From: CAYTGM01 sp964437365
GTDB lineage: Bacteria; Sumerlaeota; Sumerlaeia; SLMS01
Direction of reading: 5' to 3'
NCBI GenBank assembly: GCA_964437365.1
Contig: CAYTGM010000002.1
Span: 248,001-312,000 of the forward strand
Length of the DNA: 64,000 nt
The notes beneath the pieces were generated by a model. It had not been told where the DNA came from and did not search any database. It was given only the letters and a program-made list of their open reading frames with translations. This document shows, piece by piece, positions 1 through 8,374 of the stretch (its first letter is position 1; every line of letters starts with the position of its first letter). A program made the position numbers and the translations under genes.

Positions 1-563
1 TTCTTGCCGATGAGAGAGGTTCCGCAAGGTTCCTGGTAGTGAACACTTTCCGTTGATGTACCTTTTTCAGTAGGTGTTAAATCTTCACTCTGTTGGGTCA
101 ATGTCTGGGGCCGAGTCTCCCCTTGAGTTTCATCACATGGTTTCCTGCTGAGAATACTGTCTCCGCCCTGCTGAATCATCACGCGAGACTTGTTCTTTCC
201 AGAGTCGATTTCTGGGGTGACCTTTGTGTTCTCTTCAATGGAAGTAGGGATGCGCTTCTTCGATGCAGGAGGTGATTTGCCCGCTTTTGCCCTGTGGATT
301 TCAGATTCTGTCAGTTTACGAGTTGAAACACTTGAACGTTCCTTCAAGATGGCGGCTCTAGCTGCTTCCATAGGAATGTATCCTTTGGCAACCATCATGA
401 GAGAATCGGACTCTGACTGACTGATAATACCCAAATTCCGCAGGTGAATCCAGAGTGGAGTCGAGGAATCAGAGGAACGCATCGACAAATCAATCTGCTC
501 TCTCGATAGAAGGCCTAGGTCTACGAGTAGTTCAATCAGTGTTTCTCTGGATAATTCGGCCAC
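1..563 (-). CDS. Partial protein with MshEN-like N-terminus, last visible gene of the bilin-globin operon
   Basis: An open frame runs from a GTG at 563 off the window edge, with a GGGAG Shine-Dalgarno about 8 nt upstream; about 187 codons are visible. Residues 5-60 form two helical hairpins (VDLGLLSREQIDLSM, then HLRNLGIISQSESDSL) in the style of MshEN/GspE-N domains, which bind c-di-GMP or act as adaptors in type IV pilus ATPases and some signalling kinases. A polar Ser/Thr/Lys-rich linker follows from about residue 75. The last visible residues (SLIGK) would fit the lead-in to a Ser/Thr kinase domain, but that is a guess. The gene lies 40 nt downstream of the single globin on the same strand, so it is probably co-transcribed. 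The product cannot be named without the sequence beyond position 1. Confidence 0.7.
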   Translation of the reverse strand, partial: MAELSRETLIELLVDLGLLSREQIDLSMRSSDSSTPLWIHLRNLGIISQSESDSLMMVAKGYIPMEAARAAILKERSSVSTRKLTESEIHRAKAGKSPPASKKRIPTSIEENTKVTPEIDSGKNKSRVMIQQGGDSILSRKPCDETQGETRPQTLTQQSEDLTPTEKGTSTESVHYQEPCGTSLIGK

Positions 564-603
564 AGAATTCTCCCGAACGATTTTTTATTCACGCGACTGA
601 AGA

Positions 604-1074
604 TTAACTATTAAACACTTCTACCGCTTCATCAACCATAAAACTTACCTGTTTTGCTTCCATCTGCCCCAGGTACTGATCACATCGTTTTTGAGCCATT
701 CGGTATGCGTCTTCAATAAACTCTTTGCCGAATTCAAAAGCATTCAGAATGGTCCTGAACCAGATATACATGCGATCTTTCGCATATTGAGGGTCATCAA
801 GGACAATACTGTAGATCGCGTACCTCATCACCAACTTCATGTCCCGCAAGGTCTTCTCTTTGCAACCCTGGAACTCCTCAAGTTTGTGTGGGTACTTCTT
901 ATACAATTCTCCAATGGTTGCATGGATAATCGTGAACTCCAGTTCCTTTAACTGCTGAGCAGTTGACGCAGAAGTTCTGACGGCACTTGCGTGTTCACGG
1001 AGTTCTGCAATTTCGTTGTTATTAATAGGTCTTACTTCAAGTTCCTGACTGAGTTCTGTGAAATCATGTCGCAT
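604..1074 (-). CDS. Phycobiliprotein-like globin (BBAG type)
   Basis: The 156-residue product is helical and about phycobiliprotein length (160-175). Residues 55-135 follow the phycobilisome-family pattern: ELYKKYP (56-62) aligns with the B-helix/loop, and KTLRDMKLVMRYAIYSIVLD (74-93) aligns without gaps with the KCARDIGYYLRMVTYCLIAG stretch of CpcA. Arg77 and Asp78 match the chromophore-contacting Arg86/Asp87. The bilin-attachment Cys84 position is Thr75, although Cys71 lies one turn upstream. A helix pair then matches the F/G-H region. With neighbouring V4R, ferredoxin and bilin reductase genes this fits a bilin biosynthesis-associated globin (BBAG), a non-antenna relative of phycobiliproteins. 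The start ATG has AGGAG 8 nt upstream. By inference it binds a bilin non-covalently or through another residue. Confidence 0.8.
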   Translation of the reverse strand: MRHDFTELSQELEVRPINNNEIAELREHASAVRTSASTAQQLKELEFTIIHATIGELYKKYPHKLEEFQGCKEKTLRDMKLVMRYAIYSIVLDDPQYAKDRMYIWFRTILNAFEFGKEFIEDAYRMAQKRCDQYLGQMEAKQVSFMVDEAVEVFNS

Positions 1075-1095
1075 GGTAATCTTCTCCTGTGATTT

Positions 1096-3972
1096 TCAGT
1101 TCAATGCGGTCAATGTTTGCTTCAAGGTTTCCGATACTTTCTGGGAAGGTTTCGATTTTAGAAATTTGCCCAGAACTTTTTCCATTTCACCGCATGCGGC
1201 GGTAATCATTTCCTGTCCCAGGTGATTCCCATTCCCTGTTTCCCGGATGGAGATTGTGAGTTCTTCTGAATCTTCTTCCATTCCAGATGTCATCATGAGG
1301 ACCGCCTGATGGAGAATTTCACGACATTCTTTTTCTGCCAGGTCTTTAACGCCCGGAATTCGTTCTACTCTGGAGCGATTATTCGTATAGAAAGTGTCAA
1401 CGGTTTCACGAAGAATATCAGGCTCTGTTCTTGCCAACTCGGATGCGACGACCAGCACTGACTGAGTCTGTGAAAGAGCATCCACGAGCAATTTCTGTTC
1501 AGATGGGCCCTTTATATACTTTTTTGCAGACTCAATATATAGATTGTATGACTCGAGAATGAAATCAGGGTCGAATCGTGAAGATCTAAAGACATGAAAG
1601 AGGGTTCTCACTACATTCGCATACCAGACTTTACCCGATTCAAGTGCGACAAAAGGTGAACGTCGCAAAAGTTCCCAGAAATCGTGCTTCATCTTTTCTT
1701 CTGCAAAGAGATACTTATCCTTAACCGATGGATATTTCGAGATGATCTCGCTTATTGCAGATGAAACCATATCAGTACCGTGCGCAGAGATCTCATAATT
1801 CAGGGCAATAGACTGGCGAATTTGATCGAGACGCGACTTCAGAGACTCACTCTTGAGCGCCCTTGAGGTAAGGGATTCGAATACACTATCGGCAAAGGTT
1901 TTTGCCATCTCATGGTCTATAGCACTTCTCTGCATCATACCCAGGTAGTTGTCCAGGGCATCGTTCAGGTAGTGTATACAGCGATCGTTTTCGGCGAGGA
2001 TCGCGCCAACAATCAAAGCGCGCATTGCAGCTTTCGCGGCCCCTTTTTGTGCACCTTCGAGTCGGGAGTGATCCAATCCTGAGCTTAGTATATCTTCAAG
2101 ATGAGGAGAAATTTCAGCTGCCCCCTTAACGATGAGAGCACAGGAAGCAAGGCTTTCCTGAAGATCCGTTCCCTTTCCTCCTTCCAGCTGAGAAGCACAG
2201 TTATTCGAGAGAGTATCGTAAGTGAATGCCAGCATTTCAGCATCCATGCTTGTCAGGAAAATGTTATCTATAAAGTTTGACAAGCCACGCTCCAGTGCAA
2301 ATGTCCCCCCAGGGGTAAAGCCAATCGTTGCTGTATGGAGCATGGTCAGAAGGTCTCGAGTGACTTTCGAATTTCCTTCTTTAAATTCCTTTATATGATT
2401 CTGGTACTTTTCTTCAACGGTTGCCTGCGTCTCTTCGAGGATTTTCTTTTGTGAGAAAGCGAGGACTGACACACACTCAAGATAGTACCGGATCTTTTTC
2501 CAATTCGGCATAAAGGAAGACAAGGCATGACCTGAAAGCTGAGCTTTAAGTTCGTCCTCAAGGAGCTGAAAAGATTCCAGCATCATCTCCTTATTAAAGC
2601 CTTTTTGCGCGAGAAATTCTCCGAATACCTGGAATCGCCCTGACGTCCATCGCCATGCACCGGGGAGAAGACAGAAAGCAGCATTGAAGACAATCTGTTG
2701 ATGATCACGAACGACGTAAGGATGATCGGTGTCATGCCGCCTGAAATATTCAGGGTATCGGGACACCAGCTCATTGCCTACCTTTCCAAGTGCGTCATCG
2801 CCTATAACAACAAGTTCACCTGACAGAATGCCATACTGGCAAACACGACTCAGGGAACGGGATAGACAACTGAGTGAACGACTCGAAAGTTCTTCCTGGC
2901 ATACCTGTTGGATAGAAAAGAAAAACCAGCGAGTTGCATCTTTGGGAGGCTGTTCATTGTTCAATTTCGTATAGTACTCCGCAAAGAAATCACATGCGGC
3001 ATCCTGGGTAGATCGAGGATACAGCATAATTGTATTTACAATGATTTCTTTAATGGGAGTCTCCCCGAGAGTATCCAGGAAATCTTTGAAGTCTTTGATA
3101 TCTGTCTGGTTTTTCAGGCGCTCTTGTATAGCGTGAACCATTTTCTTTTGTTTGCTGCTGGTTTCAGCAAAGGCATGGTAAGTGTGATGCGTCAGCTTGA
3201 TAAACTTGCGTATTGAGATGGATCGTTCTGGTGATAATTTCTTAAGAATAGCTCTCTCGTAACTATCGAGAGCAACACAGATAATATCAGCAACACCCGT
3301 GGCTCTTTCACAAACAGCGCTGTGCGCTCTGAACCTGGAAGTCACAAGCTTTTCACTGCCGATAATGTTCATCAGGGCTGACGTGAAACTCGCCTCCTCC
3401 AGCAGCAGAAAGGCTTTTTTTCGTTCCAAATCGCTGGCTGAGTTCCATTGGGGAAATCCAGACCCGATCTCATCCAGGACTGACGATTCCAGTTCAGCTT
3501 TCTTTTCAGCATGTTCCGCCGCAGCGCTAAGGAGATCAAGAGCGGGATGCAGCCATTCTGAAATCAGCGACCTTGTGTTCTGTGGTATGTTTCCGAGAAC
3601 TCTTTGAGAGGCTTTCTGACACGATTCATAGACCGCATCCGAACCGGGATTGGCCTTGATGAAGATCCCAGCGACCTTTTCCAGGTACTTTGCAAGTCTA
3701 GACCCATCATCTACCGCGGCCGCCAGACAAACCTGTCTGATCGTTGCTGCGAGTACATCTTTAATAAGACTTGAAGAAGCGGTACCAGAAGAATGATCCA
3801 CACACTCTTTTGCGATATTCTCTTCCTGATTAGCTACAGCTTCGAGGGCGTCGCAACCGAGAGAAAGTCGAGTCGCATGATGCGCAACATCCGTAATTTC
3901 CTCGTAAGTTAGGTGACGCTGTCTCGCACGATCAATTGTGTATTCCATTGGTTCACGATACTGTGCATTCAT
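1096..3972 (-). CDS. Giant tandem phycobiliprotein-like globin array (8 predicted units)
   Basis: The product has 958 residues, is all-helical and shows no signal peptide or membrane segment. By eye it divides into eight units, each carrying an E-helix-like segment followed by a loop, an F-like helix and a G/H-like helix, as in the 156-residue globin downstream. E-helix anchors fall near residues 71, 188, 307, 422, 539, 646, 763 and 880, a spacing of 107-119. Units 4 and 7 also keep the preceding (S)xYP motif (RYPEYF 405-410, KYPSV 746-750). The chromophore-side Asp of phycobiliproteins is present in units 1 (D72), 4 (R422-D423), 5 (R539-D540) and 7 (D764). No unit has Cys at the Cys84-equivalent position. 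It lies 21 nt upstream of the single globin. I know of no described tandem array of this kind. A scaffold or multi-bilin carrier is inferred. Confidence 0.7.
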   Translation of the reverse strand: MNAQYREPMEYTIDRARQRHLTYEEITDVAHHATRLSLGCDALEAVANQEENIAKECVDHSSGTASSSLIKDVLAATIRQVCLAAAVDDGSRLAKYLEKVAGIFIKANPGSDAVYESCQKASQRVLGNIPQNTRSLISEWLHPALDLLSAAAEHAEKKAELESSVLDEIGSGFPQWNSASDLERKKAFLLLEEASFTSALMNIIGSEKLVTSRFRAHSAVCERATGVADIICVALDSYERAILKKLSPERSISIRKFIKLTHHTYHAFAETSSKQKKMVHAIQERLKNQTDIKDFKDFLDTLGETPIKEIIVNTIMLYPRSTQDAACDFFAEYYTKLNNEQPPKDATRWFFFSIQQVCQEELSSRSLSCLSRSLSRVCQYGILSGELVVIGDDALGKVGNELVSRYPEYFRRHDTDHPYVVRDHQQIVFNAAFCLLPGAWRWTSGRFQVFGEFLAQKGFNKEMMLESFQLLEDELKAQLSGHALSSFMPNWKKIRYYLECVSVLAFSQKKILEETQATVEEKYQNHIKEFKEGNSKVTRDLLTMLHTATIGFTPGGTFALERGLSNFIDNIFLTSMDAEMLAFTYDTLSNNCASQLEGGKGTDLQESLASCALIVKGAAEISPHLEDILSSGLDHSRLEGAQKGAAKAAMRALIVGAILAENDRCIHYLNDALDNYLGMMQRSAIDHEMAKTFADSVFESLTSRALKSESLKSRLDQIRQSIALNYEISAHGTDMVSSAISEIISKYPSVKDKYLFAEEKMKHDFWELLRRSPFVALESGKVWYANVVRTLFHVFRSSRFDPDFILESYNLYIESAKKYIKGPSEQKLLVDALSQTQSVLVVASELARTEPDILRETVDTFYTNNRSRVERIPGVKDLAEKECREILHQAVLMMTSGMEEDSEELTISIRETGNGNHLGQEMITAACGEMEKVLGKFLKSKPSQKVSETLKQTLTALN

Positions 3973-4015
3973 GTCAAAATCATCTCCTGTATATAATTGG
4001 GATGAGGAAGAGTTT

Positions 4016-4894
4016 TCATCCGAATAGATTCTTCATCCAGTTTAGCATGCCCGATACGACACCGGCTTTTTCCGTTTTGCTGGTACCATCTGAACCAGCA
4101 GCCCCTCCTTCTGCCCTTGCCTCAGACCCTTCTGATTCGATGAGTGTTTCCATCATATCTATTTGTCCGATAGGCAGGTCTGAAGCGACTCTTTCTGGCG
4201 CGATGGCCACTGTTAATAATTTCTCAAGGAGACTCGATACTTGAGAGTTTGGTTCTTTAATGGATGCGGGTACGATCTCTTCTCCCTGATTTAATAGATC
4301 ATTTACAGGAATATCGAGACCCGTATTCAATTCGGGGAATTTTTCAAAAACTTGATTGAGGAAGAACTTCCTTGTGGATTGTTCATCGGCTTTATTGTGA
4401 ATCACCCCTGCGATATAGGGCTCAACGTTCAGTCTCTTCCAGGAAACTAATTCCTCAATTGTATCTTCGAAGTCCTTGAGTGCAGTCTCTCCGGGTACTG
4501 TCGGGATTATGATCCTGTCTATCCCATTTAAGATATGTGAGAAAGTGTGTTTCGAGGTGGAGGAGCAGTCATAAATACAAAGGTCAAACTCACCTTCTCT
4601 CTTTGTGACTTTATTCAGGACATCGACAACTTTTTCTGGGGCATGGGACAGAGCGCTCCCAAAGCCACAAAGGACAGTCAGGTTGGATTGAGATGTATGA
4701 CGAAGAATCATTTTCCCCTTTTTGTCCAGGGCTATACCTGACTCCGAAAGGTCAACAAGGTCATGTAGTGATCCCTCCGGATCGGCATCCAGCAATAATG
4801 TCCGGTTCCCCTGGGAGGCAGCGATGGATGCGAGGTTAACGGCAAGAGTCGTCTTTCCTGAGCCTTTCTGGCAGCTGAATAAGGCGAGTTTCAT
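4016..4894 (-). CDS. MinD/ParA-family ATPase with C-terminal amphipathic tail
   Basis: The product is a 292-residue P-loop ATPase of the SIMIBI class. The N-terminus carries the deviant Walker A QKGSGKTT with signature lysine K10, then the LLLDADPEG switch segment (about residues 34-42), and an IYDCSS Walker B-like strand near residue 108. Such proteins dimerise on ATP and position cargo on membranes or the nucleoid. The last residues (GMLNWMKNLFG), after a disordered Gly/Ala/Ser stretch, look like the membrane-targeting amphipathic helix of MinD, suggesting membrane attachment. Its start overlaps the kinase stop by 4 nt (ATGA), so the two are translationally coupled. It has no minE, minC or parB neighbour, so a dedicated role in placing the globin/V4R proteins is more likely than cell division. 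That role is inferred. Confidence 0.85.
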   Translation of the reverse strand: MKLALFSCQKGSGKTTLAVNLASIAASQGNRTLLLDADPEGSLHDLVDLSESGIALDKKGKMILRHTSQSNLTVLCGFGSALSHAPEKVVDVLNKVTKREGEFDLCIYDCSSTSKHTFSHILNGIDRIIIPTVPGETALKDFEDTIEELVSWKRLNVEPYIAGVIHNKADEQSTRKFFLNQVFEKFPELNTGLDIPVNDLLNQGEEIVPASIKEPNSQVSSLLEKLLTVAIAPERVASDLPIGQIDMMETLIESEGSEARAEGGAAGSDGTSKTEKAGVVSGMLNWMKNLFG

Positions 4895-7125
4895 GTTTTG
4901 GCTCCTTCTTTTTGATCGGTTTCTGATAGAGCTACCGATTTCTTCTGTATATCAATACAGCCAAGATATTTCACAACTTCCTGATATCTTTCTAAGACAA
5001 GAAGAGAATTCCCTCCCTCACCAAGTTCCAAATCAATAATTTCGCCACGGGTTTGAATATGAGTTGATGAAGAAGTTTCAGGGTCTATAATTACAAGCCT
5101 GTTGTCGCGACCAATTCCAGCAACCCAGGTACTTCCTCCCACGGGTCCGCGAATCTCTTCTTCGATCATACACGTGGATGAGATTCCCTCGAGTGCTACC
5201 CGAATCAATTGGAAGCCGTTTCTCCGTTTAACGACACACCATGCACCTCCAACTCCGAAGCAGCGAGTTGCTGAGCAGATCTGCCCCGGGAGCCAGTGGC
5301 TTGCAACTTCCTGACCTTCAGAATTGAAAAAATGAACTGCCTGATCTTCGGATTCATAGGAACCAACCATCAACCTCGCAGCGCTATCAAAACTCATGAA
5401 AGGTCCACGCTCGCCATCGTTAAAACGTGCTGTCCAAGCGGCATTTCCATCACTGTCATGATAGACAATGTTTCGCCCCACCTTGACGGCTACTGCACTC
5501 AAGTCTGGAGCAATGGCTATACAGTCAACTTCTCGAGTAAGTTCCCATGTTTTAACTTCTTCTCCTTCTGCATTCAGCACTCTGATCTGTCCTTCAGAGA
5601 CAATCGGAACATATTTATCCGTGGGTGTTTCTATTGACTCTGGCTTTCCCGCATAGATCTGTTTTCCAAGACGCCCATTATTCTTGAGCTCAAATAGTCC
5701 TGATTTGGATGCAACAAGGGTAATTCCTGCTTCTGTCAGGTTCATAACCATCAGTGAGCGCGAATCTATAGCACGAAACCACTCTCTGTTTACTTCGAGT
5801 CTTCCAACGGAATCGGGTGTCGATGTTTTCTGCGTCTTGTCAATACGAGATCGAATATCAACTTGAGGATCATCTTCACTTGCGAATGTTTCTTCAAAGA
5901 GATCACTTCCTGATCGAAAGCCCAGTTTTTCTTTTCCCGTCATACCATCGAGAGCACCGTACGAAGATTCTTCATTCAACCCGTTATTGCTCGAGGTTAA
6001 GTGCTGTTCCTCTTCTTCATCTCCATCGGAAAAGGCACCGAAGGGGTCCGAATCTTCCCCTATATCCTGTCTTGAGTCTCGAGACGAAACCGTAGGAATC
6101 GGGGTCTTACTGTTGTTCTCCTTCTGAACAAGCTCTGTGAAGTCTAACGATGCTTGTGTTTCCTCTTCTACAATATCATCTTCTACATTTTCCCCAAACA
6201 TATCATCAAAGACGGAGGAGGCGGAGACCTTTTGCTTAGACTTTTGCGAGAAATCCGGCGCGGAGGGTTCATTGTCAGATTTTGTTTTCAACTCGTCTGG
6301 TGTTTGGGAAACTTCCCGTCTCAGAGTCTCCATGAGTTTCAAAATCTCTTTTGCTGATGGGCGGTCCTTTGGCTCCTTACTAAGAAGTGAACTTAAAAGA
6401 GCCTGCACCTTTGGATGAAGACTCGACTTTATTGAAGGTTGCTTTTCCAGGTGAGCTTTGAAGATCGATCCCGCACTCCCTGAAAAGGGAACATTGCCAT
6501 GAAGAAGTTCAAAAAGGATTACGCCAAGTGAATAGATGTCGGTCTTGTAATCATACTCGTCATAGAATTGTTCAGGTGCCATGTAGGCTGGAGAACCAAC
6601 GCTGGTTGCTGCCATTTGCCTCTCGTTGAGAACTTTGGCGATTCCAAAGTCCATCAACTTATAGACAGGCTTAGGCATCTTCCCAAACAGAAGGATATTC
6701 TCGGGTTTTACATCACGATGAATGATTCCCTGATCATGAGCATAGTCAAGAGCTCTGGCTGCATGGGTAATCGCTTTGAGCGCATCTGCCTCAATCAGGG
6801 TGCCCTCTTGCTCAAGAACATCTCGAAGAGAGCCCATTTCTGCAAATTCGAAAATTAAATCACAGGAATCCTCTTCCGAGTTATAAAGATCCAGACAGTC
6901 CATGATATGCGGATGCTTGAGAGTGACCACAAACTTCAGTTCATGGAAAAACTTACGCTGGTTTCCGCCAGACGTTTGGAAATGTTTGATGGCAACTAAT
7001 TCTCCGGTGCGCTTGTTCTTTGCCTTGAAGACAATCGCAAAAGCTCCTTGCCCAACGATCTCGATGGGCTCGTAGTGACGGAGAAGTTCATCACTGACAA
7101 ATAATTTTGTCATTTGTCCGTTCAT
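4891..7125 (-). CDS. Ser/Thr protein kinase with C-terminal propeller-like region
   Basis: The 744-residue Hanks-type kinase has its catalytic domain at residues 18-270: glycine loop GQGAFAIV, Lys47, HRDVKPEN (136-143), DFG (159-161) and APE (183-185) are all present, so it should be active. Residues about 285-430 are acidic and low-complexity. From about 440 to the end come short beta-rich repeats (for example SEGQIRVLNAEGEEV and VVYHDSDG-type strands) like a PQQ/WD-type propeller. There is no transmembrane helix, so it is probably cytosolic. It sits 3 nt after a V4R gene and overlaps the ParA-like gene. The Synechocystis slr0144-slr0152 operon, with V4R and ferredoxin genes, also ends in a Ser/Thr kinase (SpkG), so kinase control of this gene set recurs. 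Met5 is an alternative start. Confidence 0.9.
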   Translation of the reverse strand: MNGQMTKLFVSDELLRHYEPIEIVGQGAFAIVFKAKNKRTGELVAIKHFQTSGGNQRKFFHELKFVVTLKHPHIMDCLDLYNSEEDSCDLIFEFAEMGSLRDVLEQEGTLIEADALKAITHAARALDYAHDQGIIHRDVKPENILLFGKMPKPVYKLMDFGIAKVLNERQMAATSVGSPAYMAPEQFYDEYDYKTDIYSLGVILFELLHGNVPFSGSAGSIFKAHLEKQPSIKSSLHPKVQALLSSLLSKEPKDRPSAKEILKLMETLRREVSQTPDELKTKSDNEPSAPDFSQKSKQKVSASSVFDDMFGENVEDDIVEEETQASLDFTELVQKENNSKTPIPTVSSRDSRQDIGEDSDPFGAFSDGDEEEEQHLTSSNNGLNEESSYGALDGMTGKEKLGFRSGSDLFEETFASEDDPQVDIRSRIDKTQKTSTPDSVGRLEVNREWFRAIDSRSLMVMNLTEAGITLVASKSGLFELKNNGRLGKQIYAGKPESIETPTDKYVPIVSEGQIRVLNAEGEEVKTWELTREVDCIAIAPDLSAVAVKVGRNIVYHDSDGNAAWTARFNDGERGPFMSFDSAARLMVGSYESEDQAVHFFNSEGQEVASHWLPGQICSATRCFGVGGAWCVVKRRNGFQLIRVALEGISSTCMIEEEIRGPVGGSTWVAGIGRDNRLVIIDPETSSSTHIQTRGEIIDLELGEGGNSLLVLERYQEVVKYLGCIDIQKKSVALSETDQKEGAKT

Positions 7126-7128
7126 TGA

Positions 7129-7806
7129 TTAAGCCTTCGCTTCCAGCTTGTTCCTGCGAATCATGTCTATAATCTGTTCATGCGTTTTTCCACCCTCCAG
7201 TGCCTCCTCGACACCATCCATTCTTTCTTCCAATGCGAGAACAAAGAGCGAGCTCGGAGCACCTCGAGAAGACGATTGTGTTTCAAAACAGCCAAGTTCC
7301 TGGCCACTGCCCTTTGAAAAGAGCTTCTGGAATATACCTTCCAGCAGGACGTCTACTCGACCTTCGGTTTCATCCAATGTATCACTCAGTATAGCGTTTG
7401 TTACTTCGAGCTGGATGATCCCTTCTGGCATGAGTGAGAAATCTACACTTAACCGACCCCAACCGGCTGTAGAGAAGTATTCTTCCAGAAGTGCAGAAAA
7501 CCGCGCCATAGTCATCTGAGAGAGATCTTCTTTGTAGAATTCATTGATCTCTTTGAAGAACCGTTCACTGAACCTTTCTCCCCAGATCTCACCGCAACGA
7601 CGCAGTATCAGCTTTGCGGCTGGACCCGTTTCGTGAACCAGACCGAGATATATACCCCGTAAAGCATGAGAGGAAAATGTACAGCACTTTGTTCCAAACC
7701 GGTTCCTCATGACCCCTGTTCGAACATCTAATCTGTAGTAGCTGTCAGGGTCATAGCAGTTTGGAAAAAGATAATTCTTTGAACTCTGTTCTTGATGTTC
7801 CATCAT
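7129..7806 (-). CDS. V4R-domain protein, paralogue 1 (divergent)
   Basis: The 225-residue protein aligns over most of its length with the 220-residue V4R protein encoded two genes upstream. Shared landmarks are GVMRNRFG / GIVRQKNG, GLVHETGPAA / GLEEEVGDAA, the GEIWGE / GYEWGL turn, and AGWGRLSVDFS / EGWGTWTIDFS. The V4R (4-vinyl-reductase) fold binds small hydrophobic or tetrapyrrole-type ligands. This copy is degenerate in the C-terminal core (about residues 153-195): it lacks the paired cysteines and the GxxxC-F ending kept in the partner. Two V4R proteins beside a BBAG and an Fe-S protein is the composition reported for pre-PcyA/BBAG-type clusters, so heterodimer formation with the partner is plausible. 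It lies 11 nt from the preceding gene and 3 nt before the kinase. Confidence 0.75.
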   Translation of the reverse strand: MMEHQEQSSKNYLFPNCYDPDSYYRLDVRTGVMRNRFGTKCCTFSSHALRGIYLGLVHETGPAAKLILRRCGEIWGERFSERFFKEINEFYKEDLSQMTMARFSALLEEYFSTAGWGRLSVDFSLMPEGIIQLEVTNAILSDTLDETEGRVDVLLEGIFQKLFSKGSGQELGCFETQSSSRGAPSSLFVLALEERMDGVEEALEGGKTHEQIIDMIRRNKLEAKA

Positions 7807-7817
7807 TGAATCCTCGC

Positions 7818-8351
7818 TTAAAATTGAAATTCTGAAAACACCGATGCTGCTGTCGCATGTTCAACCGGTTCTTGTTTCTCTGCCTGTGGAGCATCGGATT
7901 TAGTAATTGCGAAAGAGGGAACCACCGGGTGAAGAACATCACTTCCTTCCCACTTTACGGCAGAAAAGAAGTCATTAACAGAGACTCCGTTCATTTGCAT
8001 CGCAACCTGGGATGAATGAAGCATTCCAGCAGATGTGGGGGACTTACTTACACCGGAACCAACGCTGGAAACTCTCTGGGGTTCCGGGCGAATACCTTCC
8101 CAGTCTACGGAAGAAAAGAAACTGGTTACAGCCAGATGAGGAGGTATGAATTCCATTCTGGGTTCCATGGGAACTACTTGCCGTGCTTCTTCGAGATCGA
8201 CATCAACCGATTTCTGATGATGTGAAGAAGAGCTTAAAGCGCCCTGGAGAGAACTTTCCTTGAGATTTTCAGCTACTGCTTCATCAGATCGAGGATTCGT
8301 CCCCAGCAACTCCGAAAGAAGCGAGTATATCTTGTTCAGTTCGAGACTCAT
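7818..8351 (-). CDS. Small protein with repeated FFSxVxWEG motif
   Basis: No family recognised. From the preferred ATG at 8351 (GGAG 8 nt upstream; another ATG lies two codons earlier at 8357) it is about 177 residues, Ser/Pro/Val-rich and mostly disordered. Numbered from the upstream ATG, two near-identical short motifs stand out: VTSFFSSVDWEG (77-88) and VNDFFSAVKWEG (127-138). A possible degenerate third copy (AASVFSEFQF) forms the extreme C-terminus, and a short amphipathic helix the N-terminus (about 5-19). Linear motifs spaced about 50 residues apart in a disordered chain usually serve as docking sites, so it may tether or count copies of a globular partner such as the V4R proteins between which it is encoded. 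Spacing is 11-23 nt to both neighbours. Confidence 0.75.
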   Translation of the reverse strand: MSLELNKIYSLLSELLGTNPRSDEAVAENLKESSLQGALSSSSHHQKSVDVDLEEARQVVPMEPRMEFIPPHLAVTSFFSSVDWEGIRPEPQRVSSVGSGVSKSPTSAGMLHSSQVAMQMNGVSVNDFFSAVKWEGSDVLHPVVPSFAITKSDAPQAEKQEPVEHATAASVFSEFQF

Positions 8352-8374
8352 TTTCATTTCTCCAGTCGGTAAAA

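Noticed and set aside
93..420. Rightward open frames at the left edge
   Set aside because: They are antisense to the leftward GTG-started frame (1-563), which has a Shine-Dalgarno and protein-like composition.
604..1074. Reading the globin as a light-harvesting phycobiliprotein
   Set aside because: The bilin-attachment cysteine is missing, there is no linker or lyase gene, and nothing photosynthetic is in the window.
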